A stretch of 64,000 bases of DNA from JAGRKR01 sp041397725 (GCA_041397725.1 JAWKVZ010000003.1:124001-188000); one strand, 5' to 3'; counted from the stretch's first letter, positions 25,279 to 33,882 are shown. Made by a program: numbers and translations. The notes: generated from the letters alone by a model not told the origin.

Positions 25279-25680
25279 TCAAGAAGCCTTCTTGGGCGCA
25301 GCCTTGGCCTTCTTGGCCTTGGACTTCTTAGCCTTGGACTTCTTAGCCTTCTTGGCCTTCTTCTTGCCCTTCTTGGCCTTCTTAGCCTTCTTCTTGCCCT
25401 TCTTAGCCTTCTTGGCCTTCTTCTTACCCTTCTTGGCCTTCTTAGCCTTCTTCTTACCCTTCTTGGCCTTCTTAGCCTTCTTGGGCTTCGCGGCCTTGGC
25501 CGGGGCGGCCTTCTTGGCCTCGTCCTTCTTCGCAGCCTGGGTCTTCTGGACCAGGCCGAGCGAGCTGTCGGTCTTGGTGGTCACGCCGCTGAGCGTGGCA
25601 GCCTTCGTCTCGGTCACTGCCACGGCCGTGCCGATGGCAAGGGCCAGAACCAGGCCCATGAGAAGCTTCATAATGCGCAT
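25279..25680 (-). CDS. Exported Lys-rich repeat protein, paralogue 2
   Basis: The 133-residue product starts with a signal peptide (MRIMKLLMGLVLALAIGTAV..., cleavage after TKA near residue 27), almost the same as in the Lys-rich protein at 15990-16379. A short linker is followed by four perfect decapeptide units of the form KKAKKAKKGK, a fifth degenerate unit and a KSKAKK tail. Unlike its paralogue it has no Cys-containing C-terminal motif. GGAG precedes the ATG at 25680; the frame is open to 25776. It may be exported and bind polyanions; a cytoplasmic H1-like role would need the hydrophobic N-terminus not to act in export. It is downstream of aroC's promoter region and points away from it. 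Confidence 0.83.
   Translation of the reverse strand: MRIMKLLMGLVLALAIGTAVAVTETKAATLSGVTTKTDSSLGLVQKTQAAKKDEAKKAAPAKAAKPKKAKKAKKGKKKAKKAKKGKKKAKKAKKGKKKAKKAKKGKKKAKKAKKSKAKKSKAKKAKAAPKKAS
25331..25480 (-). repeat. 30-bp tandem repeats coding KKAKKAKKGK units
   Basis: Four in-register 30-bp units occupy 25361-25480, preceded by a diverged unit at 25331-25360. The units at 25421-25450 and 25451-25480 are identical. Differences among the others are third-position changes that keep the amino acids. This indicates duplication by slippage or unequal crossover with selection on the protein. Confidence 0.9.
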
Positions 25681-26103
25681 TGCATGTTTCTCCGTTGGTG
25701 TCTTGCGGAACGCTGGCGCTTTGATCGGCCGGAACGCGGGTACTTGCGATGGCATCTCGTCACGCTCAGTCCACAAGCACGCACAGTACCCATTTCTTCT
25801 ATATTAAGCAATCACTTATAGATGAACGCTTTGTCAGCTTCGCAGGTCGGTTAAAGTCGAGTGTCGCGGCTGTCACACAAGTAGAAGATAAGTATCATTC
25901 AAGTGTTCGTCGCGGCATCGACTGGCGCGGTAAGGCCTGGGGCAATCGGCAGGCAAATTTGCGGCGTGCGCTGGAATTATTCAGTCAGAACGCGTATTGC
26001 CCGCAGCGCGCAGGTTGCGGCCTGCATTCGTGATGGACGGTGTTTGGGGCTCTATGGCACGTTGGAATGAAACGGCAAAGCTATCTCGAGGCCCGACGAG
26101 ACC
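25681..26103. other. Divergent intergenic region, Lys-rich gene / aroC
   Basis: About 420 bp, visibly more A/T-rich than the genes on either side in its central part (around 25790-25910). It must hold promoters for both divergent genes. A 94-codon frame at 25749-26033 has no ribosome-binding site and no recognisable features, so I do not call it. Confidence 0.4.
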
Positions 26104-27195
26104 ATGAGCTACAACACGTTCGGACACCTGTTCAGAGTGACGACCTGGGGCGAGAGCCACGGTGCGGCGATCGGCTGCGTCATCGACGGCTGCCCTCCAG
26201 GCATTCCGCTCAGCGCGGCCGACATCCAGCTTGACCTCGATCGGCGGCGTCCGGGCCAGTCGCGCTTCACGACTCAGCGTCGCGAGCCCGATCAGGTGCG
26301 CATCCTGTCCGGCGTTTTCGCATCGGAGCCCGACGGCGTCGAGGTGACCACGGGCACGCCGATCTCGCTCGTCATCGAGAACGTCGACCAGCGCTCCAAG
26401 GACTACGGGGACATCAAGGACAAGTTCCGGCCGGGGCATGCGGACTTCACCTACTTCGCCAAGTACGGCATCCGTGACTACCGCGGCGGCGGGCGTTCCT
26501 CGGCGCGCGAGACGGCGATGCGCGTCGCCGCCGGCGCCGTGGCCCGCAAGGTTCTGGCCGGCGTGGTGATCCGCGGCGCGCTCGTGCAGATCGGGCCGCA
26601 TGCCATCGATCGCGCCAACTGGGACTGGCAGGAAGTCGATCGCAATCCCTTCTTCGCGCCGGATGCGGCCGCGGCCGCGCGCTGGGCCGACTATCTCGAC
26701 GGCATCCGCAAGGCCGGCTCGTCGATCGGTGCGGTCATCGAGGTCGTGGCCGAAGGCGTGCCGGCCGGCTGGGGCGCGCCGCTGTACGGCAAGCTCGATC
26801 AGGATCTGGCCTCGGCGATGATGAGCATCAACGCCGTGAAGGGCGTCGAGATCGGTGCGGGCTTCGCCGCAGCGTCGTTGACCGGCGAGGAGAATGCCGA
26901 CGAGATGCGCTGCGGCACAGGTAACGCGCCGGTGTTCCTGTCGAACCATGCCGGCGGCATCCTCGGCGGCATCTCGACCGGCCAGCCCGTCGTCTGCCGC
27001 TTCGCCGTCAAGCCGACTTCCTCGATCCTGGCGAAGCGGCGGACGATCGATCGGCATGGCAATGAGACCGAGATCATCACCAAGGGGCGCCACGATCCGT
27101 GCGTCGGGATCCGGGCCGTGCCCGTCGGCGAGGCCATGATGGCCCTGGTGCTTGCGGACCACGTCCTGCGCCACCGCGCGCAGGTGGGGGCATGA
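26104..27195 (+). CDS. aroC: Chorismate synthase
   Basis: The 363-residue protein has all chorismate-synthase signatures: GHLFRVTTWGESHG at the N-terminus, the RRRPGQS region, FRPGHADFTYFAKYGIRDYRGGGRSSARET, and GGISTGQPV with the conserved C-terminal block. It converts 5-enolpyruvylshikimate 3-phosphate to chorismate using reduced FMN, the last common step to aromatic amino acids, folate and ubiquinone. A haloacid dehalogenase and a sirtuin gene follow on the same strand. Confidence 0.97.
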   Translation: MSYNTFGHLFRVTTWGESHGAAIGCVIDGCPPGIPLSAADIQLDLDRRRPGQSRFTTQRREPDQVRILSGVFASEPDGVEVTTGTPISLVIENVDQRSKDYGDIKDKFRPGHADFTYFAKYGIRDYRGGGRSSARETAMRVAAGAVARKVLAGVVIRGALVQIGPHAIDRANWDWQEVDRNPFFAPDAAAAARWADYLDGIRKAGSSIGAVIEVVAEGVPAGWGAPLYGKLDQDLASAMMSINAVKGVEIGAGFAAASLTGEENADEMRCGTGNAPVFLSNHAGGILGGISTGQPVVCRFAVKPTSSILAKRRTIDRHGNETEIITKGRHDPCVGIRAVPVGEAMMALVLADHVLRHRAQVGA

Positions 27196-27227
27196 CGGCG
27201 GCCGCGGGCAGCGGAAGGGGGTAGCGC

Positions 27228-27953
27228 ATGGCCGATCTCGACGGCGTCGAGGCGCTGCTCTTCGACGTGTTCGGCACGGTCGTCGACTGGCGCACGAGCC
27301 TCATCCAGGATCTCGAGCGGTTCGGCAGGGAGCGTGGGCTCGCCGCCGACTGGACGCGCATTGCCGATGAGTGGCGCGGGCTCTACCAGCCGGCCATGGA
27401 GGAGGTGCGCAGCGGGCGGCGAAGCTGGACCATCCTCGACGTTCTGCACCGGGAAAGCCTGGACAGGCTGTTGGATAGGCACGGGCTCTCCGGTCTCGGC
27501 GAGCGCGATCGCGATCATCTCAACCGCGCCTGGCATCGCCTGAGGCCCTGGCCCGATAGCGTCGAAGGCCTGACGCGCCTCAAGCAGCGCTACATCATCG
27601 GCACGCTCTCCAACGGCAACATCGGTCTGCTGACGCGCATGGCGAAATCCGCGGGCCTGCCCTGGGACGTGATTCTCGGCGCCGAGACGGCGCGCGCCTA
27701 CAAGCCACTGCCCGAGGCGTATCTGCGCAATGCCGCGCTGCTCAACCTGCGGCCCGATCAGGTCATGCTCGTCGCCGCCCATAACGACGATCTCGCGGCG
27801 GCCGCGCGCCAGGGGCTGAAGACGGCGTTCGTGGCGCGGCCGAGCGAGTATGGGCCGCTGCAATCGAAGGACTTCGCGGCCGACGGGCCGTGGGACGTCG
27901 TGGCGGCAAGCTTCATCGACCTCGCGGACGCGCTGGCGTGTCCCGGGAGCTGA
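27228..27953 (+). CDS. Haloacid dehalogenase, type II
   Basis: The 241-residue protein matches L-2-haloacid dehalogenase-type HAD hydrolases: nucleophile Asp in LLFDVFGTVVDWR, the Ser/Asn motif IGTLSNGNI, the Lys in AYKPLPEAY, and the acidic MLVAAHNDDLAAA motif. It may release halide from 2-haloacids or hydrolyse a small phosphate ester; only assay can tell. It begins 32 bp after aroC with a purine-rich ribosome-binding sequence, so it may be in the aroC transcript, followed by the sirtuin gene. Confidence 0.9.
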   Translation: MADLDGVEALLFDVFGTVVDWRTSLIQDLERFGRERGLAADWTRIADEWRGLYQPAMEEVRSGRRSWTILDVLHRESLDRLLDRHGLSGLGERDRDHLNRAWHRLRPWPDSVEGLTRLKQRYIIGTLSNGNIGLLTRMAKSAGLPWDVILGAETARAYKPLPEAYLRNAALLNLRPDQVMLVAAHNDDLAAAARQGLKTAFVARPSEYGPLQSKDFAADGPWDVVAASFIDLADALACPGS

Positions 27954-28007
27954 GTGCGTGAGAGGGATGGCGGGGCCGGGCCAACGTGCCCGCCCGGGGA
28001 GGGGCCG

Positions 28008-28709
28008 GTGACTGACCGCAGGATCGTCGTCTTGACGGGGGCCGGCATTTCGGCCGAATCCGGGCTTGCCACCTACCGTGACCGCGGCGGTCTGTGGACG
28101 AAGTACGACCTCATGGAGCTGGCGCGACCGGAAGCTTTCGCCCGTGATCCCGCGCGCGTGCACGAGTTCTACAACCTGCGCCGCCGGGACTGCCGCGCTG
28201 CGCGCCCGAATGCCGCCCACGAGGCGCTGGCCCGTCTCGATCGCGAGCACGCGGGCGAGCTGCTGATCGTCACCCAGAACGTCGATGCGCTGCACGAGGC
28301 GGCCGGCGCACGCCGGCTGCTCCACATGCACGGCGAGCTGCTGAAGGCGCTCTGCACGCACTGCGGCGGGCGCTGCGGCTGGCAGGAGGATTTGACCACG
28401 GACACGGCCTGTCCGGGCTGCGGGCGTGCGGGCGGCATGCGCCCTGATGTCGTCTGGTTCGGGGAGATGCCGTACGAGATGCCCCGCATCTTCGCGGCCT
28501 TGTCGGCCTGCGACCTCTTCGTCTCCATCGGTACGAGCGGCAACGTCTACCCGGCCGCCGGTTTCGTCGAGGAGGCGAACGCCGCCGGCGCGCACACGAT
28601 CGAGCTCAATCTTGAGCCGTCTCAGGGGGCGACGCGGTTCGCCGAGGCGCGCCACGGCCCGGCGACGGAGCTCGTGCCAGCCCTCGTCGCGCGCCTTCTG
28701 GCGGGCTGA
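28008..28709 (+). CDS. cobB: NAD-dependent protein deacylase, sirtuin class III
   Basis: The 233-residue protein has the sirtuin core: VLTGAGISAESG, TQNVDALHE, the catalytic His in LHMHGEL, four Cys forming the zinc site (CTHCGG and CPGCGR) and GTSGNVYPAAGF. The Tyr-x-x-Arg pair in FYNLRRR is the mark of class III sirtuins that favour succinyl- or malonyl-lysine. It removes acyl groups from protein lysines using NAD. GTG at 28008 is chosen because GGGGAGGGG precedes it; the frame is open from 27954. Confidence 0.93.
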   Translation: MTDRRIVVLTGAGISAESGLATYRDRGGLWTKYDLMELARPEAFARDPARVHEFYNLRRRDCRAARPNAAHEALARLDREHAGELLIVTQNVDALHEAAGARRLLHMHGELLKALCTHCGGRCGWQEDLTTDTACPGCGRAGGMRPDVVWFGEMPYEMPRIFAALSACDLFVSIGTSGNVYPAAGFVEEANAAGAHTIELNLEPSQGATRFAEARHGPATELVPALVARLLAG

Positions 28710-28714
28710 GCCGA

Positions 28715-29947
28715 TCAGCGCCGGCGCGTGAGGACGCAGATGGCCTCGACGTGGGCGGCGAAAAGAAACTGGTCGATCGCCACCAGCCGCTCGATTTGGT
28801 AGCCGCCGTCGAGCAGCGTGTGCACGTCGCGGGCGAGCGTCGCCGGATTGCAGGACACCGCCACGATCGTCGCCACGCCTGATGCGGCGAGCGGCGGCAT
28901 CTGCGCCTTGGCGCCGGCGCGCGGTGGATCGATCACGACCGCGTCGAAGCGGGCGAGCTCCTTGGCGGACAGCGGGTCCCGGAAGAGGTCGCGTCGCAGC
29001 GTCGAGATGGGCTTGAGGCCGCGCGCATGGCGGCTCGCCCGCCCGAGCGCATCGAGCAGCGACTGATCGGAGTCGACGGCGAGCACGCGCGCGCTGCGCG
29101 CCAGCGGCAGCGTGAAGGTGCCGAGCCCCGCGAAGAGATCACCGATCTGTCGCGCCTTGCCGACGGCCGCGGCGGCGATCTCCTGCATCCAGCGCTCGGC
29201 GATCTCGGACGCCTGGCAGAAGGCGCCAGGGGGCATGGGTACGGCATAGCCGCCGACGTCGAGCGACGGCTCGGCCAGCGTCACGATCTCTTCCCCTGCG
29301 ATCACGAGGCGGGCTGCCTTGGCCGCCGCCGCCGCACCTGCGAGCGCCTGACGGCCGCTGGCGTCGGGCGGGGCGCGAACCCCGTCGAGCACGAGATCGA
29401 GCCCGGTCGCGGTGGCGGTGACGGTGAGGCGTGCGGCCTTGCCGCCGGCGAGTGCCAGTCCAGCCAGCCGCTTCAGGCGTGGCAGCATCGCCGCGATGCG
29501 CGGGTCGAGTACCGGGCAGGCGGCGATATCGACCAGCGTGACGTTGTCGTGAGCCATGAAGCCGAGCGCGACACCGTGCTCGCCGCGCCGGATCGAGAAG
29601 GCGGCGCGCCGGCGGGTGCCCGCCGGCACGATGCGCAGCGGCTCCGGCTCCACCGCGATCCCGCGATGAGCGAAGGCCTGCCGGAGGATGTCGAGCTTCC
29701 AGCGGGCGTAGAGCTCAGGCGCCATGTGCTGTGCGACGCAGCCGCCGCAGGTGCCGAAGTGCGGGCAGATCGGCGCGATGCGCTCCGGCGAGACGGGGCC
29801 GCACAGGACGGGGGCGCTCCCCGGCGCGTCGCGATAGTCCTCGCCGGGCAGCGCGCCGAGCACATAGCGCGGGCCGTCGCTGGTCTCCGCGATGCCGTCG
29901 CCTCTGGCGCCCAGCCGGTCGATGCGAATGGTGCCGTCGTCAGCCAC
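28715..29947 (-). CDS. Class I SAM-dependent RNA methyltransferase (RumA/TrmA family)
   Basis: The 410-residue protein shows the RNA m5U methyltransferase layout: a short TRAM-like N-terminus, an iron-sulfur Cys cluster (CPHFGTCGGCVAQH plus a later ACPVLDP), the SAM-binding DLFAGLGTFTLPLA, DPPRAG, and the catalytic Cys in VAVSCNPATLARD. It methylates uridine in rRNA or tRNA; the target position is not predictable here. GTG at 29947 is the likely start, overlapping the stop of tlyA by 8 bp, so translation is coupled. Confidence 0.92.
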   Translation of the reverse strand: MADDGTIRIDRLGARGDGIAETSDGPRYVLGALPGEDYRDAPGSAPVLCGPVSPERIAPICPHFGTCGGCVAQHMAPELYARWKLDILRQAFAHRGIAVEPEPLRIVPAGTRRRAAFSIRRGEHGVALGFMAHDNVTLVDIAACPVLDPRIAAMLPRLKRLAGLALAGGKAARLTVTATATGLDLVLDGVRAPPDASGRQALAGAAAAAKAARLVIAGEEIVTLAEPSLDVGGYAVPMPPGAFCQASEIAERWMQEIAAAAVGKARQIGDLFAGLGTFTLPLARSARVLAVDSDQSLLDALGRASRHARGLKPISTLRRDLFRDPLSAKELARFDAVVIDPPRAGAKAQMPPLAASGVATIVAVSCNPATLARDVHTLLDGGYQIERLVAIDQFLFAAHVEAICVLTRRR

Positions 29948-30716
29948 GATGCCGTCCCGCCAGGAGAAACTCGATGTTGCCGCTGCCGCCCGTGATGGGC
30001 GAGGTCTCGGTGCCGAGCACCTGCCAGTCCGGCTGCTCGGCGAGCCAGCCCCGCACCTTGTCGAGCGCACGTAGGCGGTCCGCCGCGTCGCGGACGATGC
30101 CGCCCTTGCCGACGGCGGCGGGTCCTGCCTCGAATTGCGGCTTGACCAGGGCCGCGAGCCAGGCGCCCGGCGCCGCGAACGTGAGCGCCCGCGGCAATGC
30201 CAGCGTCAGCGAGATGAAGCTCACGTCGGCGACGATGACGCCGACCGGCTCCGGCACATGGCGGGGCTCGAGGCTGCGTGCGTCGAGGCGCTCGAGCGAG
30301 AGGACGCGTGGATCGGCCGAGAGCGTGGGGTGGAGCTGGCCGTGTCCGACGTCCACCGCATAGACGCGCGCCGCTCCGCCCTCGAGCAGCACCTGCGTGA
30401 AGCCGCCGGTCGAGGCACCGATGTCGAGCGCGACGGCCTCGCGTGCATCGAGCGCGAAGGCGGCGATCGCCGCGCGCAGCTTCTCGGCCCCCCGCGAGAT
30501 GTCGTCGGCACGGCCCGCTGTGATCTCGACGAGATCGGCGGCGGCGACGAGGCGAGCCGGTTTCGTCACGATTTCGCCCGCCACCCTCACGGCGCCGCGC
30601 AGGATGAGGTCGCGGGCGCGCGAGCGTGAGCCGACGAGGCCGCGCGCCTGCAAGGCGACGTCCAGGCGCTGCGGCTCGGCGGGTTCGGTCGGCATCGGTG
30701 CACGGTCCAAAGGCAT
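29940..30716 (-). CDS. tlyA: TlyA-family rRNA (cytidine-2'-O)-methyltransferase
   Basis: The 258-residue protein has an N-terminal S4 RNA-binding domain (RLDVALQARGLVGSRSRARDLI) and an FtsJ-like methyltransferase domain with ALDIGASTGGFTQVLL, VYAVDVGHGQL, VIVADVSFISL and VKPQFEAG. TlyA methylates 16S and 23S rRNA cytidines and influences capreomycin sensitivity in mycobacteria. In many alphaproteobacteria it follows dxs; here a sodC gene on the other strand separates them. Start ATG at 30716; ATG 30695 is an alternative. Confidence 0.93.
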   Translation of the reverse strand: MPLDRAPMPTEPAEPQRLDVALQARGLVGSRSRARDLILRGAVRVAGEIVTKPARLVAAADLVEITAGRADDISRGAEKLRAAIAAFALDAREAVALDIGASTGGFTQVLLEGGAARVYAVDVGHGQLHPTLSADPRVLSLERLDARSLEPRHVPEPVGVIVADVSFISLTLALPRALTFAAPGAWLAALVKPQFEAGPAAVGKGGIVRDAADRLRALDKVRGWLAEQPDWQVLGTETSPITGGSGNIEFLLAGRHRG

Positions 30717-30818
30717 GTCCGGCGGATCAGGTCGTCGCGGGTCGTGGTAGAGTTAGCCGGTGACGGCGCTGATGACCACCGCCGTACGATCGCACTCGAG
30801 GTTCAGGAGACGGGAACG

Positions 30819-31337
30819 ATGTGGAAGACATTTTCGCTCGCCTGCATGCTCTCGACCATACTCGCCTTGCCGGCGCTCGCCATGGAGAAGACGGTCGATG
30901 TCGTCGGCAATACGGGCCAGAAGCTCGGAACCATCGTCGCCAGGCAAGGTCCGCACGGGCTGGTTCTGACGGTCAGGCTGGCCAAAGGCTCGCTGACACC
31001 GGGCCTGCACGGCATCCACCTCCACGAGCACGGCGACTGCTCCGACCATGCCACGTTCATGAAGTCGAAGGGCCATATCAATCCCGGCAAGCTCGCGCAC
31101 GGCTTCCTCAACCCGAAGGGGCCGCATCCCGCCGATCTGCCAAATCTCCATGCCCACCAGGACGGCTCCGTCCTGGTCGAGCTGTTCGCCCCGGGCGTCA
31201 TGTTGAGCGGCGGCAAGCTGGCGCTCATGGATGACGACGGCTCGGCCATCATCATTCATGCCAAGCCCGACGATCACATGACGCAGCCGATCGGCGGTGC
31301 CGGCCCGCGGGTCGCCTGCGCGGTCTTCAAGCGCTGA
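30819..31337 (+). CDS. sodC: Periplasmic Cu/Zn superoxide dismutase
   Basis: The 172-residue protein has a signal peptide (MWKTFSLACMLSTILALPALA) and the Cu/Zn-SOD metal site: GIHLHEHGDC, GHINP, the zinc-loop His residues up to HPADLPN, and the final IIIHAKPDDHMTQPIGGAGPRVACAVF. The two Cys for the intrasubunit disulfide are present. It removes superoxide in the periplasm. AGGAGACGG precedes the ATG at 30819. It lies alone on the plus strand between the minus-strand tlyA and dxs. Confidence 0.95.
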   Translation: MWKTFSLACMLSTILALPALAMEKTVDVVGNTGQKLGTIVARQGPHGLVLTVRLAKGSLTPGLHGIHLHEHGDCSDHATFMKSKGHINPGKLAHGFLNPKGPHPADLPNLHAHQDGSVLVELFAPGVMLSGGKLALMDDDGSAIIIHAKPDDHMTQPIGGAGPRVACAVFKR

Positions 31338-31393
31338 AGCGCACCCGGCCGTTTCGCGCGCCAGCCAGGCCCGGCCGCGCCGGTACAGCATGG

Positions 31394-31416
31394 GAGCGCG
31401 CCGCTCAGGCGCGCTC
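31394..31416. other. Inverted repeat between convergent sodC and dxs
   Basis: A perfect 9-bp stem (GAGCGCGCC / GGCGCGCTC) with a 5-nt loop overlaps the dxs stop codon, between the convergent sodC and dxs genes. It could slow transcription in both directions, but there is no T run, so a real terminator is unproven. Confidence 0.3.
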
Positions 31417-33330
31417 GCCCGCCTCCTGGCTCAGTGTCTCGCGGCCGAGTGCGGAGAGCACGGTGTTGACGATGCCGTTGGCGTCGAGCCCGGCCAGGGC
31501 GTACATGCGCTCGGGCTTGTCGTGATCGATGAACACGTCCGGCAGCACCATAGGCCGCACCTTCAGGCCACGATCCAGCAACCCGCTCTCGGCCAGATGA
31601 TGCAGCACGTGGGAGGAAAAGCCGCCGATCGAGCCCTCCTCGATGGTGACCAGCACCTCGTGCTCGCTGGCCAGACGGCGCACGAGGTCGACGTCGAGCG
31701 GCTTGGCGAAGCGCGCGTCTGCCACCGTCGCCGACAGGCCGAGGGCCGCGAGGCGGTCGGCTGCCAGCAGGCATTCGCGAAGCCGCGCGCCGAGCGACAG
31801 GATGGCGACGGCTGAGCCTTCGCGCAGCACGCGCCCCTTGCCGATCTCGAGCGGCACGCCCTCCGACGGCATCTCGACGCCAATGCCCTCGCCACGCGGG
31901 TAGCGCAGCGCCGAGGGGCCATCGTCGATCATGGCGGCGGTCGCCACCATGTGGCGAAGCTCCGCTTCGTCGGCGGCGGCCATGACCACCATGCCGGGCA
32001 GGCAGGAGAGGTACGTCACGTCGAAGGAGCCGGCGTGCGTCGGTCCATCCGCGCCGACGAGACCGGCGCGGTCGATGGCAAAACGCACCGGCAGACGCTG
32101 GATCGCCACGTCGTGCACGACCTGGTCGAAGGCGCGCTGCAGGAAGGTGGAGTAGATGGCGGCAAACGGCTTGTAGCCCTCGCTGGCCAGGCCTGCCGCG
32201 AAGGTGACGCCGTGCTGCTCGGCGATTCCGACGTCGAACGTACGGTCGGGGAACTCCTTGCCGAACAGATCGAGGCCGGTGCCGTCGGGCATGGCGGCGG
32301 TGATGGCGACGATCCTCTTGTCCCGCTTGGCCTGCTGGATCAGGGACTCGGCGAACACCTTGGTGTAAGTCGGCGCGTTCGGCGGCGGCTTGACCTGCGC
32401 GCCCGTCACGACATTGAACTTGTTGACGCCGTGGTACTTGTCCGCAGACCTCTCGGCCGGCGGATAGCCCTTGCCCTTGCGCGTCACGACATGGACGAGG
32501 ATGGGGCCCTGCTTGGCGTCGCGCACGTTCTTCAGCACCGGCAGCAGGTGGTCGAAGTTGTGACCGTCGACGGGGCCGACGTAGTAGAACCCGAGCTCCT
32601 CGAAGAGGGCGCCCCCCTGCCAGAGATGGCGCGTGTACTCCTCGGCGCGGGCAGCGCGCCGCTCCCAGCTCTTGGGCAGGCGCTTGGCAAGCTGCTTGGC
32701 GATGTCGCGCAGGTAGAGATACGTACCGCTCGAGGTGAGGCGCGCGAGGTAGGCGGAGAAGGCGCCGACGGGTGGCGCGATCGACATGTCGTTGTCGTTG
32801 AGAATGACGATGAGCCGCTCGTTGCGGACGCCGGCGTTGTTCATCGCCTCGTAGGCCATGCCGGCCGACATGGCGCCGTCGCCGATGACGCAGACGACCT
32901 GATTGTCGCGGCCGTCGAGATCGCGCGCCACGGCCATGCCGAGCCCCGCCGAGATCGACGTCGACGAGTGTGCCGCACCGAAGGGGTCGTACTCGCTCTC
33001 GCCGCGCTTGGTGAAGCCGGAAAGACCGCCGCCCTGTCTCAGCGTGCGGATCCGGTCACGCCGCCCGGTGATGATCTTGTGCGGATAGGCCTGATGGCCG
33101 ACGTCCCATATGAGGCGGTCGCGCGGCGTGTCGAAGACCCAGTGCAGGGCGACCGTCAACTCCACCACCCCGAGGCCCGCGCCGAGATGGCCGCCGGTCA
33201 CCGAAACGGCGTCGATCGTTTCGCGTCGAAGCTCGTCGGCCAGTTGGAGCAGATCGGTTTCGGGCAGCTCACGCAACTCATGAGGTGTCCGCACCTTGTC
33301 GAGGAGCGGCGTCCTACTCTTAGACTCCAC
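31405..33330 (-). CDS. dxs: 1-deoxy-D-xylulose-5-phosphate synthase
   Basis: The 641-residue protein is a full-length DXS: SVTGGHLGAGLGVVELTVAL, the TPP motif starting VIGDGAMSAGMAYEA with NDNDMSIAPPVGA, the pyrimidine-binding region DVGIAEQHGVTFAAGLA, and the transketolase C-terminal domain. It condenses pyruvate and glyceraldehyde-3-phosphate, the first step of the MEP isoprenoid pathway, also feeding thiamine and pyridoxal. It lies downstream of xseB and the HDAC-like gene on the same strand. Confidence 0.97.
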   Translation of the reverse strand: MESKSRTPLLDKVRTPHELRELPETDLLQLADELRRETIDAVSVTGGHLGAGLGVVELTVALHWVFDTPRDRLIWDVGHQAYPHKIITGRRDRIRTLRQGGGLSGFTKRGESEYDPFGAAHSSTSISAGLGMAVARDLDGRDNQVVCVIGDGAMSAGMAYEAMNNAGVRNERLIVILNDNDMSIAPPVGAFSAYLARLTSSGTYLYLRDIAKQLAKRLPKSWERRAARAEEYTRHLWQGGALFEELGFYYVGPVDGHNFDHLLPVLKNVRDAKQGPILVHVVTRKGKGYPPAERSADKYHGVNKFNVVTGAQVKPPPNAPTYTKVFAESLIQQAKRDKRIVAITAAMPDGTGLDLFGKEFPDRTFDVGIAEQHGVTFAAGLASEGYKPFAAIYSTFLQRAFDQVVHDVAIQRLPVRFAIDRAGLVGADGPTHAGSFDVTYLSCLPGMVVMAAADEAELRHMVATAAMIDDGPSALRYPRGEGIGVEMPSEGVPLEIGKGRVLREGSAVAILSLGARLRECLLAADRLAALGLSATVADARFAKPLDVDLVRRLASEHEVLVTIEEGSIGGFSSHVLHHLAESGLLDRGLKVRPMVLPDVFIDHDKPERMYALAGLDANGIVNTVLSALGRETLSQEAGERA

Positions 33331-33606
33331 GTGCAGTCCTTCCGGGACAGAAATCGTTGATTATGCGGGAGCTGCGGCTTCCGGACCTCGCCGGTGTGAC
33401 GGACAGGCTCCGCGTTTGAAACAAGTATAAGCCATTCGAGCTGTTTTGTAACCGGCCTCGCAACCTTGATTGACGGGCGATCTCGCGAAGGCGCATGCAT
33501 GCAAGTGACGCATCGCGCCCGCGGGACGGCCCGGCGCGGCAGCCGGACCGGTCGTCGACAGGGGGCGCCTCGGCACGGGCGGCCGGTCACACCGGGGCTC
33601 TGCGCC

Positions 33607-33882
33607 TCAACCCTGCTCCGGCTCGAGCGGCTCGCTGCCGTCCGGCTTGCCCTCGGGCGACAGGGTGAGCTTCTCCACCTTGGCCTCGGCCTGCTTGAGC
33701 AGCCGCTCGCAGTGGGCCTTGAGTGCGTCGCCGCGCTCGTAGATGCTGATGCTCTCCTCGAGCTCGACGCGGCCGGTCTCCAGGCGCTGAACGATCTGCT
33801 CGAGCTCCTTGAGGGCGGTCTCGAAGCTCATGTCCTTGAGATCGGTATGGCGTTGCGCGGATCGTGCCATGGTCATGTCCAT
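33607..33882 (-). CDS. xseB: Exodeoxyribonuclease VII small subunit
   Basis: This 91-residue acidic helical protein carries the XseB signature SFETALKELEQIVQRLETGRVELEESISIYERG followed by LKAHCERLLKQAEAKVEKL, here only paraphrased in parts: the ALKELE, LETG and LEESI elements are all in place. It partners with XseA to degrade single-stranded DNA; xseA is not in the window. ATG 33882 is taken as start; GTG 33900 is an alternative. It lies between the HDAC-like gene and dxs, a conserved alphaproteobacterial arrangement. Confidence 0.93.
   Translation of the reverse strand: MDMTMARSAQRHTDLKDMSFETALKELEQIVQRLETGRVELEESISIYERGDALKAHCERLLKQAEAKVEKLTLSPEGKPDGSEPLEPEQG

Noticed and set aside
25749..26033. 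94-codon frame upstream of aroC
   Set aside because: No ribosome-binding sequence, no hydrophobic core or motif, located in an AT-rich promoter region.
26799..28655. 618-codon minus-strand frame over aroC, dehalogenase and sirtuin
   Set aside because: Antisense to three recognisable genes; no motif in its product.
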